This document shows, in pieces, positions 35,981 to 46,200 of a DNA stretch of 64,000 nucleotides. Below the pieces are notes generated by a model. That model had not been told where the DNA came from. It ran no database searches and was given only the letters and a program-made list of their open reading frames with translations. How positions within the stretch are numbered: position 1 is the stretch's first letter; each line of letters begins with the position of its first letter. The DNA comes from Herbidospora solisilvae (lineage in GTDB: Bacteria > Actinomycetota > Actinomycetes > Streptosporangiales > Streptosporangiaceae), in the NCBI RefSeq assembly GCF_009901565.1, contig NZ_WXEW01000011.1, forward strand, positions 1 through 64,000, given 5' to 3'. The position numbers and the translations under genes are program-made.

Positions 35981-38248
35981 TCAGTTGACGTCGGCGACGC
36001 CGGTGATCCGGTGGAGTACGAAGCGGTGGATGGCCGCCCTCGTCTCGTCGTACGCCGTCAGGTAGCCACCCTCTATCCTCGCGGGTTCGAGGATCCGGCT
36101 CGTGGCCTGACCTTGTGAGTCTAGGTAACCGATCCAAACCCGGGAGCCCTGCTTGATGGCCTCCTGGAGCGCCGAGATCGTCGCCGTCGCCGGGGTGCGG
36201 GGGACCGCGCCGCCCGGCTCACCCACCGGGACCGGCCGTGACAACAGCGCGTGGTCACCGGCCCGCAGGGCCCGGATCGCCGCCGTCACCACCTCGGCCT
36301 CGGGCGCGAGCAGCCCGTTGACCTGCCGGACCGGCTGCGCCTCGGTACGCCGCGCGTCGGCCCGGGTGATCAGCACGTCGCCTTCGAGCGACTCGGCCAC
36401 CGGGGCGTAGCCCATCGAGCGCAGCGAGTCGAGCAGGGTCGCCCGCGACGCCTTGGACACCAGCACGGTCGGCGCCAGCCGCCGCATCCGGAGCACCCCG
36501 GCCCGCCGGTCGGCCAGCAGTTCGTCGACCACCGCCGGGTCGTCGCAGCGCAGATAGGACGACGCCGACCCGACCCGTAGCCGGCCGTGCCGCCGGGCCA
36601 CGTCGGTCACCAGGTAGGCCAGTGGCTGCGGCACCGGCGTGGTCGAGTGGCGGGCCAGCATCGCCAGGATCTCCTCGGCGCTCTGCCCGGCATCGAGCAC
36701 CCGCCGGATCGAGCCCTCGGCGAACCGGTAGACGGTCGCGCCGCCCTTCGACTCGACGTCGGCCGCCAGCCCCAGCCACCGGTCGAGCTCGCCGGTCAGC
36801 GGGCCGGGGGCGACGGCGGTCAGGTCGGCCTGGAGCACCACGTGGTCGACCGGTTCGGGCAGCAGCGGCGCGAGCAGGTCGGCCGCCTTGACGCCGGTGA
36901 GGACCGCCCTGCCGTGGGGCGACATGACCCCGAGCCCGGTCAGGCCCATGACCTCGGCCTCACGCAGCACGAACTCGGTCAGCCGGGCCAGGTGGGCGCC
37001 TCTGCGGCGAGGGCGTTCCCAGGTCAGCCGGGCCAGCACCGACTCCTGCGACGGCGCGAGCTCGGTCGCGGCCACGACCGTCAGGACTCGGCGGCGGATC
37101 TCGGCCGCGGCCCCCCGGCGCAGGTCGGGGTGGAGCACGTTGAGCAGTCGGTCGCGGTCGTCGCGGGCGCCCGCCAGGCCCGGCACCCGTTCGAGGGTCA
37201 GCCAGGCCCGCGCGACGGCCTCCCAGCGGTCTTCGGTCTGGCGGGCCCGCCACAGGTCGTAGGCGAGCGTCGGCAGCCACTCGGCGTCGGCCGGGCCGCC
37301 GGCCGCGATCAGCCCGGCGGCGTGGGCGACCTCGATGACCAGGGCGGCCGTCCATTCGGGCACGTCGAGCTGCTGGGCCGCGCGCCGCAGGTCGCGGATC
37401 GCCAGGCCGCCCGTGCGCAGCACCCCCGGCGGGTCGACGCCCCAGATCTCGCAGAGCTCCTCGACCGACCGCACGAAACTGAAGGCCTGGCCGGCGGCGG
37501 TGCGCGAGGCGAGCTCGGCGCGCCTGGTGGCGCCCTCCAGCGGCGGCGGGACCGGCGACAGATCGCGGTGGAGCCGGTCGTCGCGGAGCACCAGCCCGAC
37601 CTCGCGCGGCAGCGTCACGGTCTCGTCGCCGATCGCGCCCAACAGGCCCCGGGCCAGCAACTGCTCGATGGGCGACTGGGCGGTCTCGACCGACACCTCG
37701 CGCCGGGCGTTGGGCACCCGCCCCGACGGCGGCCCCCAGGCCAGTTCGTCGAGCGCCGCCCGGGCCTGCGGCCCGACCTGCGCGATCAGTTCGCGGACGG
37801 CACGGGGATCGGCCAGCGTGATCGCGCGCTCGTCGTGGCGGAACACCCGGGCCGCCGGCTGGCCGAGCCCGGCGGGCGGGTCGAGCGCCTCCTGCACGCC
37901 CGGGGCGAGCCGGTGCTCGCCGTCGACCAGGGCCATCTCGGTCAGCGTGGTCAGCGCCCGGCCGATCGCCTCGTCGGTGCCGGGCGCGTTCCCGGTGGCG
38001 CGGTGGATCGCCGCCGACAACTCACCGGGCGGGAAGACGACCAGGGTCTCGGCCACCGCGAGGGTGAAGCCGTCGAGCCGGTCGAGGGCCCGGCCGATCG
38101 CCGACGGGGTCGCGGCTCTTGCCGCCAAACCCGGCACATTCGCCGGAACCGGGGTGATCAGCTCAGGCCGGGACATGGCGAGGAGGCGCAGTTGCTCGTC
38201 GCTCCGGCTGCGCAGCCACTCCGTGAACCCCTCGCTCATCCTTTCCAT
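35981..38248 (-). CDS. helicase-associated protein with C-terminal WYL domain
   Basis: About 755 aa. The N-terminus (GFTEWLRSRSDEQLRLLAMSRPEL) and a long helical, winged-helix-rich middle match the actinobacterial helicase-associated family found with XPB. The last ~75 residues form a WYL domain (IKQGSRVWIGYLDSQGQ... RFVLHRITGVAD). It lacks Walker motifs, so it is not itself a helicase. The pair probably works as a complex in DNA repair, with WYL sensing a nucleic-acid or nucleotide ligand; this is inference. The start is ATG 38248 or ATG 38239; neither has good ribosome-site spacing. Confidence 0.82.
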   Translation of the reverse strand: MERMSEGFTEWLRSRSDEQLRLLAMSRPELITPVPANVPGLAARAATPSAIGRALDRLDGFTLAVAETLVVFPPGELSAAIHRATGNAPGTDEAIGRALTTLTEMALVDGEHRLAPGVQEALDPPAGLGQPAARVFRHDERAITLADPRAVRELIAQVGPQARAALDELAWGPPSGRVPNARREVSVETAQSPIEQLLARGLLGAIGDETVTLPREVGLVLRDDRLHRDLSPVPPPLEGATRRAELASRTAAGQAFSFVRSVEELCEIWGVDPPGVLRTGGLAIRDLRRAAQQLDVPEWTAALVIEVAHAAGLIAAGGPADAEWLPTLAYDLWRARQTEDRWEAVARAWLTLERVPGLAGARDDRDRLLNVLHPDLRRGAAAEIRRRVLTVVAATELAPSQESVLARLTWERPRRRGAHLARLTEFVLREAEVMGLTGLGVMSPHGRAVLTGVKAADLLAPLLPEPVDHVVLQADLTAVAPGPLTGELDRWLGLAADVESKGGATVYRFAEGSIRRVLDAGQSAEEILAMLARHSTTPVPQPLAYLVTDVARRHGRLRVGSASSYLRCDDPAVVDELLADRRAGVLRMRRLAPTVLVSKASRATLLDSLRSMGYAPVAESLEGDVLITRADARRTEAQPVRQVNGLLAPEAEVVTAAIRALRAGDHALLSRPVPVGEPGGAVPRTPATATISALQEAIKQGSRVWIGYLDSQGQATSRILEPARIEGGYLTAYDETRAAIHRFVLHRITGVADVN

Positions 38249-38292
38249 CGTAGGAGCATGCATGGACTGCCCCGCTGGGGCACTATGACGGA

Positions 38293-39201
38293 GTGATCGA
38301 GCGAGCCGACCAGCTCGTGCTGGAATTCGTGAGCCGGGTGGCCGACGCCGCCCACGGCCGGATGCGCCCCGAGGAACGCCTCGATTACGTCCGGCGGGTA
38401 CGCGAACGGGTCGACCAGGAGCGCAAAGGCGACGAGAACCCCAAATCGGTCGCCCGCCTCCTGGCCCGTTTCGGCAGCCCGGAGGACATGGTCGAACGCG
38501 AGGTCCGCCGCTTACGCGGCGAACCCCCCGTGGAACCCCCGGCCCAGCAGACCCGCCCGATGAGCGCCCTGCGCCGAACGTTCCCACCGGGCCCCGGCCT
38601 TCGCCCGGGTCGGCCGGGTTCGGGCCTGTCGCGTTCAGGCCGGCCGGGCGGAGGGCAACCACGATCAGGCTCCCCGGGCCCTTCGCGGTCTGGGCCGCCT
38701 CGGTCGGCGTTGCCGCAACCGATCGTGATCAGTTCCACGCGCCGCGTCTGGAGAGCGGGAGCTCAAGGTGGACGGTTGGTGCCGCGGTGGAAACGGAGGC
38801 CGACGCCCGACGCGTGGTCGATCTTCCACGGGCATCCACGGGAGATCGCGGCGCTGGCGCTGCTCGCGCTGGCCGCGTTGCTGGTGCCGATCCGGTTCCC
38901 GGCGGTGGTGATCTTCCCGGTGCCGGGGATCGTGTGGGCCGTGGGGGCGGTCGTCACGTTGTCGTGTCAGGGGTGGAACATGCCCGACCGGCTGGCCGGG
39001 CTGGGCGCGCCCGCGCTGGCCTGGATCTTCGGCGGGGGGATCCTCGCGCTGACCGGGCCCGAGCGGACGTCCGTCGCGGGGCTGCTAGCGCGCTTCAACG
39101 AGGTCGCCGGCATCGCGTTCATCATCGGCACCGCCGCCGGGCTCACGTGGCTGCTCTACCGGCTCTTCGACCCACCCGTCTCCACACACGCCCGGCGGTA
39201 G
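38293..39201 (+). CDS. membrane protein with N-terminal HAAS-like domain and Pro/Gly/Arg/Ser-rich linker
   Basis: A 302-aa protein. Residues 1-75 (LEFVSRVADAAHGRMRPEERLDYVRRVRERV...LLARFGSPEDMVEREVRR) resemble the HAAS domain that often recruits signalling partners. Residues ~88-145 are a low-complexity linker of PGSG, RSGRPGGG and SRSGPPRS type. Four membrane helices follow to the C-terminus. GTG 38293 lies 6 bases after a CACTAT -10-like box, so the mRNA may be leaderless. The 3' end overlaps the convergent TetR gene by 117 bases. Function unknown. Confidence 0.72.
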   Translation: MIERADQLVLEFVSRVADAAHGRMRPEERLDYVRRVRERVDQERKGDENPKSVARLLARFGSPEDMVEREVRRLRGEPPVEPPAQQTRPMSALRRTFPPGPGLRPGRPGSGLSRSGRPGGGQPRSGSPGPSRSGPPRSALPQPIVISSTRRVWRAGAQGGRLVPRWKRRPTPDAWSIFHGHPREIAALALLALAALLVPIRFPAVVIFPVPGIVWAVGAVVTLSCQGWNMPDRLAGLGAPALAWIFGGGILALTGPERTSVAGLLARFNEVAGIAFIIGTAAGLTWLLYRLFDPPVSTHARR

Positions 39202-39762
39202 CAGGCCGAGCGCCAGCCTGATCCACGCCGACACGAACCGGTCGGTGGCCACCCGGCCGGGGGCCTCTCCGGTGGTGTACTCGATCAGCCGGTAGTTGAT
39301 GATCGAGCCGCCCAGCACCGAGCCGACCCCGGCCCAGTCGACCTGGGCGTCGAGGTATTCGGGCTGGCAGGCGAACCACTCGGTGAGCGCGTCGAACATG
39401 GGCTGCAGCAGGCCCGCGGTGACCTCGGCGACCAGGTCGGGGAACTGCGACAGGTCGCGGAAGAAGACCTGCGCGAGCATGCGCTCCTCGTCCATCTTGC
39501 CGAGCCCCGCGCGGCACATCGCGGCCAGCCGGATCTCGATCGGCTCGGTCTGGGCGACGTCGAGTGTTATCTCGTTCCGGGACGCCCGGTCGGCGACGGC
39601 GGCGGCGAGGACCTCGTACTTGGACTTGAAGTGCCGGTAGAGGCCGCCCGCGCCGGGGGACAGGCCGGCGGCGGCCTCGATCTCGGCCACCGAGGTCGCG
39701 TTGTAGCCGCGCTCGGCGAACAGCCGTAGCGCCTCCTCGATGATGCGACCCCGTGTGCTCAT
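39085..39762 (-). CDS. TetR family transcriptional regulator
   Basis: A 225-aa regulator. The N-terminal HTH is RGRIIEEALRLFAERGYNATSVAEIEAAAGLSPGAGGLYRHFKSKYEVL (residues 3-52), followed by an all-helical ligand domain. The conserved fold seems to end at LRLALGLLPP near residue 190. The remaining ~35 residues (WVEEPVEQPREPGGGADDERD) are acidic/Gly-rich and are encoded antisense to the membrane-protein gene, so the tail may be an overrun caused by loss of an earlier stop. Ligand and targets unknown. Confidence 0.87.
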   Translation of the reverse strand: MSTRGRIIEEALRLFAERGYNATSVAEIEAAAGLSPGAGGLYRHFKSKYEVLAAAVADRASRNEITLDVAQTEPIEIRLAAMCRAGLGKMDEERMLAQVFFRDLSQFPDLVAEVTAGLLQPMFDALTEWFACQPEYLDAQVDWAGVGSVLGGSIINYRLIEYTTGEAPGRVATDRFVSAWIRLALGLLPPGVCGDGWVEEPVEQPREPGGGADDERDAGDLVEAR

Positions 39763-39853
39763 CTGTACCTCCCGCGAGGGACAGCGTAGACCGCCCAGCT
39801 ATAAAAGGAAGATCCACTTCGCGGCGGATCGCGCGCTTTGGCATCCTTGATCC

Positions 39854-40477
39854 GTGCACAGCATGGGGATCAACGTCGGTTTCGACCTCGACCTGACGCT
39901 CGCCGACACACGCGCGGCGATCGCGGCCGTCTACGAGGCGCTGGTGCCGTCGCTCAGCACCCCCATCGACATCGATGTCGCGGTGTCGCGCATCGGCTGG
40001 CCGCTGGAAGACGAGCTGGCCCAGTGGCTGCCGGCCGACGAGATCCCGGCCGCGGTGGCGCTCTACCGCTCCCTCTACCCGGGCATCGCGCTGCCCGCCA
40101 CCGTCGCCATGCCCGGCGCCCACGAGGCGCTCGCGGCCGTGCGCGCCGCCGGGGGCCGGATCATCGTGGTCACCGGGAAGAACGCGCTCGACGCCCGGCG
40201 CACGGTCGACGCCCTCGGGCTCGACGTCGACGAGATCGCCGGGTCGGTCTTCGGCGTCGACAAGGGCGCCGCCATCGCCGCCTTCGGGGCGGCGGTCTAC
40301 GTGGGCGACCACGTGGCCGACGTCGAGGCGGCCCGCGCCGGCGGGGCGATCAGCGTGGCCGTCGCGACGGGCGGCTGCACCCCCGCGCAACTGGCCGAGC
40401 GGGGCGCCGACGTGGTCGTCGCCGACCTCGCCGAGTTCGTCTCCTGGTACACCGTCCGGGCGTCGATTCCCGCGTAA
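39854..40477 (+). CDS. HAD-superfamily hydrolase
   Basis: A 207-aa HAD hydrolase of subfamily IA. Motif I is VGFDLDLTLADTR (~residues 8-20), motif II is IIVVTGKN, and motif IV is VYVGDHVADVEAARAGG. The helical cap lies between motifs I and II. GTG 39854 or ATG 39863; a ribosome site is absent and a leaderless mRNA is likely. It resembles phosphoglycolate-type phosphatases, but the substrate cannot be told from sequence. Confidence 0.87.
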   Translation: MHSMGINVGFDLDLTLADTRAAIAAVYEALVPSLSTPIDIDVAVSRIGWPLEDELAQWLPADEIPAAVALYRSLYPGIALPATVAMPGAHEALAAVRAAGGRIIVVTGKNALDARRTVDALGLDVDEIAGSVFGVDKGAAIAAFGAAVYVGDHVADVEAARAGGAISVAVATGGCTPAQLAERGADVVVADLAEFVSWYTVRASIPA

Positions 40478-40567
40478 TTTGACGGGCTTTCGGCGGTCAC
40501 CCCGGAGCCCTAGTGGGCATAACCTACATCCATTCCCTTCCACGACAGTTTGAACGAGGTCACTCCT

Positions 40568-40969
40568 GTGCCCAGCGGCAAGGTCAAGTGGTACGACGAA
40601 ACCAAGGGTTTCGGTTTCCTCACCCGTGACGACGGCGGTGAGGTCTTCGTGCATTCATCCGCGCTGCCCAAAGGCGTGGAAGCCCTCAAGCCCGGCCAGA
40701 AAGTCGAGTTCGGGGTCGCCGAGGGGCGGCGCGGCCAGCAGGCGCTGTCGGTCAGGGTGCTGGAGCAGCCTCCGACCCTGGCGAAGGCGCCGCGGCCGAA
40801 GGGGAAGCGCAAAAAGCCCGACGAAATGGTCGTCATCGTCGAAGACCTGATCAAGTTGCTCGACGAACTGTCGACCTCGTCCTACCAGAAGGGCAAACTC
40901 CCCGAACCCGCCCACGCGAAGAAGGTCGCGACCGTGATTCGCGCAATTGCCGACGACATTGACGCCTAA
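40568..40969 (+). CDS. cold-shock protein with C-terminal extension
   Basis: A 133-aa protein. Residues 1-65 are a cold-shock OB fold (GKVKWYDETKGFGFLTRDDG with RNP-1, EVFVHSSAL with RNP-2). A basic linker follows (KAPRPKGKRKKPDE), then a ~55-residue helical extension (VVIVEDLIKLLDELSTSS...KKVATVIRAIADDID) found in a conserved actinobacterial CspB-like subgroup. GTG 40568 is preceded by GAGGT. The last 4 bases overlap the convergent MFS gene. It probably acts as an RNA chaperone; the extension may mediate dimerisation or partner binding. Confidence 0.9.
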   Translation: MPSGKVKWYDETKGFGFLTRDDGGEVFVHSSALPKGVEALKPGQKVEFGVAEGRRGQQALSVRVLEQPPTLAKAPRPKGKRKKPDEMVVIVEDLIKLLDELSTSSYQKGKLPEPAHAKKVATVIRAIADDIDA

Positions 40970-42384
40970 AAGGGATTTGTCAGCGGTTTCGTGTCCCCCG
41001 TCGCGGCCGGTGGCTGAGCCACCGGCCGCAATGGCACCGTGACCGCGGTCGACGCGCTCATGACCTTCCGCTGACGGCGCATGACCAGCAGCCAGACCAG
41101 CGAGACCGCCAGCAGGGTCGCCATCACCGCCAGCCCGGCCGTGCCCTGGGCGAAGAGCGACAACGTCAGGCCGATCAGGCCGCCGAACACCCAGGCGATC
41201 TGGAGCAGCGCCTCGACCACCCCGAAGGTCGACGACCTGACCTCCTCGCCGATCTCCCGCTGGACGATCGCGTCGAGCGCCAGCTTGCCCAGGCCCTGCG
41301 CGAACGCGCCGATGAGGGCGACCGCGACGGCCGTCCACAGACTGAAGAAGAAGGCCGTCACGACCGTGGTGATCGTCGTCAGCGCCAGCGTCGACAACAC
41401 GATGAGCTGCGGCGAGTAGGACTTCACCCACGACGCCACGGCCGCGCCGAACAGGCCGCCGCCCCCGGCGGCCGCGGCGAGCAGGCCGAGCGTGATCTCC
41501 GGGGCCAGGCCCGGCAGGTGCTCGTCCTGGACGAGGAACAGCAGGAAGAAGACCAGGAACCCGGCCTGGATGCGGATCGCCGCGTTGGCCCGCATCGATT
41601 CGGCCACGATCGGCCCGACGTTCAGCAGGGCGCGCACGCCCGGCGGCTTCGCCGTCTCCTCCTCGTCGGGGGAGTCGACGTGGCGCGGCAGCCTTATCGC
41701 CACCACCCCCGCCACCAGGAAGAGCACCATCGCGATCCGCAGCACCCATTCGGCGCCCAGCCAGGCCACCAGGCCGGCCCCCAGACCGGCCGCGCCGCCT
41801 GCGGCGACCAGCGCGAACAGGGCGACCCGGGCGTTGGCGGTGACCAGCCCTATGTCGGCCGGCAACACGCTCGGCATGATCGCCGCCCGGGACACGTTGT
41901 AGGCCTTCGACAACACCAGCACCGCCAGGGCCGCCGGGAAGAGCGACAGCGTGTCGCCGTAGACGACGCTGGAGGCCATGCCCCAGCAGAGCAGGCCGCG
42001 CGCGAACAGGGTTCCCGCGATGACGTAGCGGCGGCCCGACCGGAAACGGTCGAGCACCGGGCCGACGAAGGGGGCGACGACGGTGAAAGGCACCATCGTC
42101 ACCAGCAGATAGAGGGCCACCTGGCCGCGCGCCTGACCGACGGGCATGCCGAAGAACAGCGCCCCGGCCAGTGAGACCGTGATGAACGCGTCGCCCGCGC
42201 TGTGCACCGCGGTGACCTCGATGAGGCGGCCGAGACCGGTGCGGTCGGCGCCCTTCGCGTGGGTCAGCCGACGGCTGGCCCGCCCGACACCGGCGGCGCC
42301 GCGGCCGATCGACCGGCCCGTTCGTGCGGTCGCGGACATGATCGCGCGGCCCGCGTCACGGACCTTGCCCCAGGCACCCGCCAC
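40966..42384 (-). CDS. MFS transporter with basic N-terminal extension
   Basis: A 472-aa major facilitator. A basic ~45-residue cytosolic N-terminus (RTGRSIGRGAAGVGRASRRL) precedes ~12 membrane helices. VGPVLDRFRSGRRYVI (~107-122) is the loop 2-3 A-motif. GTG 42384 has AGGAG ~9 bases upstream. Close homologues sit next to the same cold-shock and DUF3027 genes in other actinomycetes, as I recall, which argues for a conserved physiological role, but the substrate is unknown. Confidence 0.83.
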   Translation of the reverse strand: MAGAWGKVRDAGRAIMSATARTGRSIGRGAAGVGRASRRLTHAKGADRTGLGRLIEVTAVHSAGDAFITVSLAGALFFGMPVGQARGQVALYLLVTMVPFTVVAPFVGPVLDRFRSGRRYVIAGTLFARGLLCWGMASSVVYGDTLSLFPAALAVLVLSKAYNVSRAAIMPSVLPADIGLVTANARVALFALVAAGGAAGLGAGLVAWLGAEWVLRIAMVLFLVAGVVAIRLPRHVDSPDEEETAKPPGVRALLNVGPIVAESMRANAAIRIQAGFLVFFLLFLVQDEHLPGLAPEITLGLLAAAAGGGGLFGAAVASWVKSYSPQLIVLSTLALTTITTVVTAFFFSLWTAVAVALIGAFAQGLGKLALDAIVQREIGEEVRSSTFGVVEALLQIAWVFGGLIGLTLSLFAQGTAGLAVMATLLAVSLVWLLVMRRQRKVMSASTAVTVPLRPVAQPPAATGDTKPLTNPF

Positions 42385-42454
42385 CCCATCCGCTCCTCTC
42401 GTGTCGAATTTCCAGTCTTACCGACGCACTTGGGTGCTGTCCGCTCTGGAGGAG

Positions 42455-42485
42455 GGTGAAAATCGCTCCTCAGGTAGGTGAAAAT
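42455..42485. repeat. direct repeat GGTGAAAAT, 22-bp period, between divergent genes
   Basis: GGTGAAAAT occurs at 42455-42463 and again at 42477-42485, exactly 22 bases apart (two helical turns), each preceded by an AGG-rich stretch. They sit between the divergent MFS and DUF3027 genes. The second copy provides a GAAAAT -10-like box 5 bases before the GTG of the DUF3027 gene. They may be activator or repressor sites. Confidence 0.5.
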
Positions 42486-42490
42486 GGAGT

Positions 42491-43258
42491 GTGAGCCGTA
42501 CCCGCGTGAGAACCCCCGTCGCTGACCAGGCCTGCGCCGCCGCCGTCGACCTGGCTCGTTCCGCGGCCGAGGAGATCGCCAGGCCGGGCGAGGTCGGCGA
42601 ACACCTGGGGTTCGACGCGGAGGGTGACCGGGTGGTCACCCACTACTTCGCCTGCCTCGATCGAGCATACGAGGGCTGGCGCTGGGCGATCACAGTGGCC
42701 CGTGCTTCGCGTGCGAAGTCCGTCACCGTCAGTGAAACCGTGCTGCTGCCCGGCAAGGGCGCCCTGCTGGCGCCGACCTGGGTGCCGTGGAGCCGCCGCC
42801 TGCGCCCCGGCGACCTGGGGCCCGGCGACCTGCTGCCGGCCGAGGCCGACGACGACCGGCTCGCGCCCGGCTTCACCGCCGAGACCGACCCCGACGCCGA
42901 GACCGACCACCAGATGTTGTTCGAATACGGTCTGGGCCGGGCTCGGGTGTTGTCGGCCATCGGCCGCGACCTGGCGGTCAACCGCTGGCACAGCGGCGAA
43001 TCCGGCCCCGACTCCCCGCTCGCGGCGGCGGCCCCCGCCCAGTGCTCCACCTGTGGTTTCTACTGGCCCCTCGCCGGCGCGCTGCGCCTGGGCTTCGGTG
43101 TGTGCGCCAACGAGTTCGCCCCCGACGACGGTAAGGTCGTCGCCGCCGACCACGGTTGCGGCGCCCACTCCGAGGCGGCCCCGGCGCCGTCGGCGGCGGG
43201 CGAGGCTCCGCAGCCGATCCTCGACGACCTGGGCTACGACCCCATGCCGGAAGGCTGA
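42491..43258 (+). CDS. DUF3027 protein
   Basis: A 255-aa protein of the actinobacterial DUF3027 family: HYFACLDRAYEGWRWAITVARA, SETVLLPGKGALLAPTWVPW, LRPGDLGPGDLLP, and a zinc-finger-like segment with CSTCGFYWPLAGALRLGFGVCANE and a further CGAH near residue 230. No catalytic function is known for the family. It lies 26 bases upstream of the GHKL ATPase gene in the same direction, a pairing that suggests a shared function. Confidence 0.88.
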   Translation: MSRTRVRTPVADQACAAAVDLARSAAEEIARPGEVGEHLGFDAEGDRVVTHYFACLDRAYEGWRWAITVARASRAKSVTVSETVLLPGKGALLAPTWVPWSRRLRPGDLGPGDLLPAEADDDRLAPGFTAETDPDAETDHQMLFEYGLGRARVLSAIGRDLAVNRWHSGESGPDSPLAAAAPAQCSTCGFYWPLAGALRLGFGVCANEFAPDDGKVVAADHGCGAHSEAAPAPSAAGEAPQPILDDLGYDPMPEG

Positions 43259-43284
43259 CCTCCCTTTACTCCCGGAAGCGTGTG

Positions 43285-46200
43285 ATGAACGACTTCTTCG
43301 GCACCACCCGCATGCGTGAAAACGTCCTCGCCGCCTGGACGGCCTCGCCCGCGCGGTTCCGCGAGGACGCCAACGCCGAGGAGGACTTCGCCCTCGGCGG
43401 CTACCGCGACCGCCTGATCGTCGAGCTGGCCCAGAACGCAGCCGACGCCGCGCTGCGCGCCGGGGTGCCCGGCCGGTTGCGGCTGACCCTGCGTGAGGGC
43501 GTGCTCGAAGCCGCCAACACCGGCGGGCCGCTCGACGCCGCCGGGGTCGAGGGCCTGTCGACGCTCCGGGTCTCCGGCAAGCGTGACGAGGCCGGTGCGG
43601 CCGGGCGGTTCGGCGTCGGCTTCGCGGCCGTCGTGTCCGTCACCGACGAGCCCGCCATCGCCTCCCGGGCGACCGCCGGGGTGCGCTGGTCGCGCGCGCT
43701 GACCACCGAGCTGGTCGCCGCGATCCCGGCGCTGGAAGACGAGCTGGCCGGGCGGGCGGGCCACGTGCCGCTGCTGCGGTTGCCCTTCCCGGCCGAGCTG
43801 ACGGTGCCCGAGGGCTTCGACACGATCGTGCGGTTGCCGCTGCGCAACGCCGCGGCCGAAGACGCCGTCCGGCGGATGCTGGAAGAGACCAGCCCGGCGC
43901 TGCCGCTGGTCATGCCCGCGTTGTCGGCGATCGACATCGAGGTCGACGGGGTCTGGCGCAGCGTCACCGCCGCCGGGTGGCACGTCGTCGAGGCGTCGGG
44001 CGAGTTCACGCCCGAGCAGGTGGGCGACCTGTTCGCCGACCGGCCGACCGAGGAGCGGGCCCGTCCGTTCTGGCAGGTGCGCTGGGCCGTGCCGATCGCC
44101 GGGGCGGTCGACCACGGGCAGGCCCGCGCCTGGGGCGACCAGGCCCGGCGCGACGGCGAGGCGCTGCCGCTGCCGAAAGACGTGCCGTCGTCGGTGCACG
44201 CGCCGACGCCCTCCGACGAGCCGCTCGACCTGCCCGCCCTGCTGATCGCGACGTTCCCGCTGGCCACCGACCGGCGTCACGTCGCGACCGGGCCGCTGAC
44301 CGACTTCCTGGTGCGCCGCTCGGCCGAGGTCTACTGCGACCTGCTGCGGTCGCTGCCGCGTACGCCCCGGCTGCTCGACCTGGTGCCGCAGGTGCTGGCG
44401 AAGGGGGAGCTCGACGCGGCGATCCGGAGCGAGATCCTCTCCCTGCTGCCCGACCTGCCGCTGCTGCCGGCGATCTCGGCGCCCGAGGAGCCGTCCGGGC
44501 GCTACGCCGAGATCGTCAACGGCCGGCGTGCGGCCGACGGGCTGGCGGCGGTCTCCTTCGCCGAAGACGACGAGATGGTCATCGCCGGGCGCGACGCCCG
44601 CGTGGTGGCCGGGCCCGGCGAGTTCCTGACGATGGTCGCCGACATGGTGCCCGGCCTGCTGCCCGCCGGGTGGCCGGTGCGCCACCACGCGCTGGCCGGT
44701 CTGGGCATCCGCAGGGTCGAGCTGGCCGACGTGATCGACATGCTCTCCGGCGACGCCGTGAAGGACCGCGATCCCGCCTGGTGGCGAGCGCTCTACCAGA
44801 TGCTCCCGGCCGACGACCTCGAGGCGATCGGGGCGGTCGGGGTGCCGCTGGCCGACGGCCGGCTGGTCCGGGGCGCCCGGGGCACACTATTGCTGACCGA
44901 CGGCGAGAAGGCGCTCGACGCGGCGCTGCTGGCCCCGCTCGGCCTGCGGATCGTCCACCACGACGCCGCCCACCCGCTGCTGTTGAGGCTCGGGGCGGCC
45001 GAGGCGACGCCGCGGACCGTCCTCGACGACCCGCTCACCCACGCCGCCGTCACCGAGTCGGCAGGGTCGGCCGACCCCGAGCCGGTCGCGCAGGCGGTGC
45101 TGGCCCTGGTCGACGCCGCCGGGCTGACCGCCGGTGAGGCGCCCTGGCTGGCCGCGCTGGCGCTGCGCGGCGCCGACGGCGAGGTCTACGCCGCCGGCGA
45201 CCTGCTGCTCGAAGGCGGCGACCTGGCCAGGCTGATCGACCAGGAGGCCCCGTTCGCGGCGCCCGACCTGGTGGAGAAGTTCGGTTCGCGGGTGCTGGCC
45301 GCCGCCGGTGTGCTCGACGGGTTCGCCGTGGTCAACGACGCCGACGTGGTCCTGGACCCCGACGACTGCGACCACGACCTCGACCGCGAAGACGAGTGGC
45401 TCGACGCGATCCTCGACCTGCTGCCCGAGCTCGACGTGCCGCCCGTGGCGCGCGAGTTCACCGCGGTCCGCGACCTCGAATACGTCGCCGACTGGGCCGC
45501 CGCGCTGCCGCTGCTGGCCCGGCCGCCGCTGCGCGCCGCCCTGCAGCCGATGCGGGTGGTCGCGGGCGGCGAGGTCCACGAGGTGCCCTCCTACACCGGC
45601 TGGTGGCTGGCGCACCACCCGGTGATCGACGGCAAGCCGCCGACCTCCCTGCGGCTGCCGTCGGCCGACCCCCTTCTCTTCGGCCTGTACGCCGATGCGC
45701 CCCCCGTCGCCGACGAGGCCGCCCTCACGATGATCGGGGTGCGCTCCACCCTGGCCGACCTGCTCGCCTCCCACGGCGGCCCCGAGGAGCTCCTCGACCT
45801 GATGGCCGACGCCGACAGGCCCGTCGACCGGGCCCAGCTGCGTGCCCTGTGGAAGGCGCTGGCCGAGGTCAGCCCCGAGCGGGTGAGCCCTCCGGCGGCG
45901 GTCCGGGCGGTGCAGAACGGCGAGATCGTGGTCGCCGACGTCGACGGAGAGCTGGAGCCGGTCGTCGTCGAGGCGCCCGACCTGCTCGCCCTGGTGGCCG
46001 ACCGGCCGCTCGTGCTGGTCGGGTTCGACCAGGCCGAGGCGCTGTCGGAGGTGCTCGACCTGCCGCTCGTCGGTGAGGTCGTCACCGGCGACGTCACCTC
46101 CACGGGTGCGGACACCCCGGTTCCCCCGCAGGTGCGCAGGCTGCTGCCGGGGGCGCCCGGTTCTTACGTGCGGCATGAGGAGCTGCTCGTCGACGGCAGG

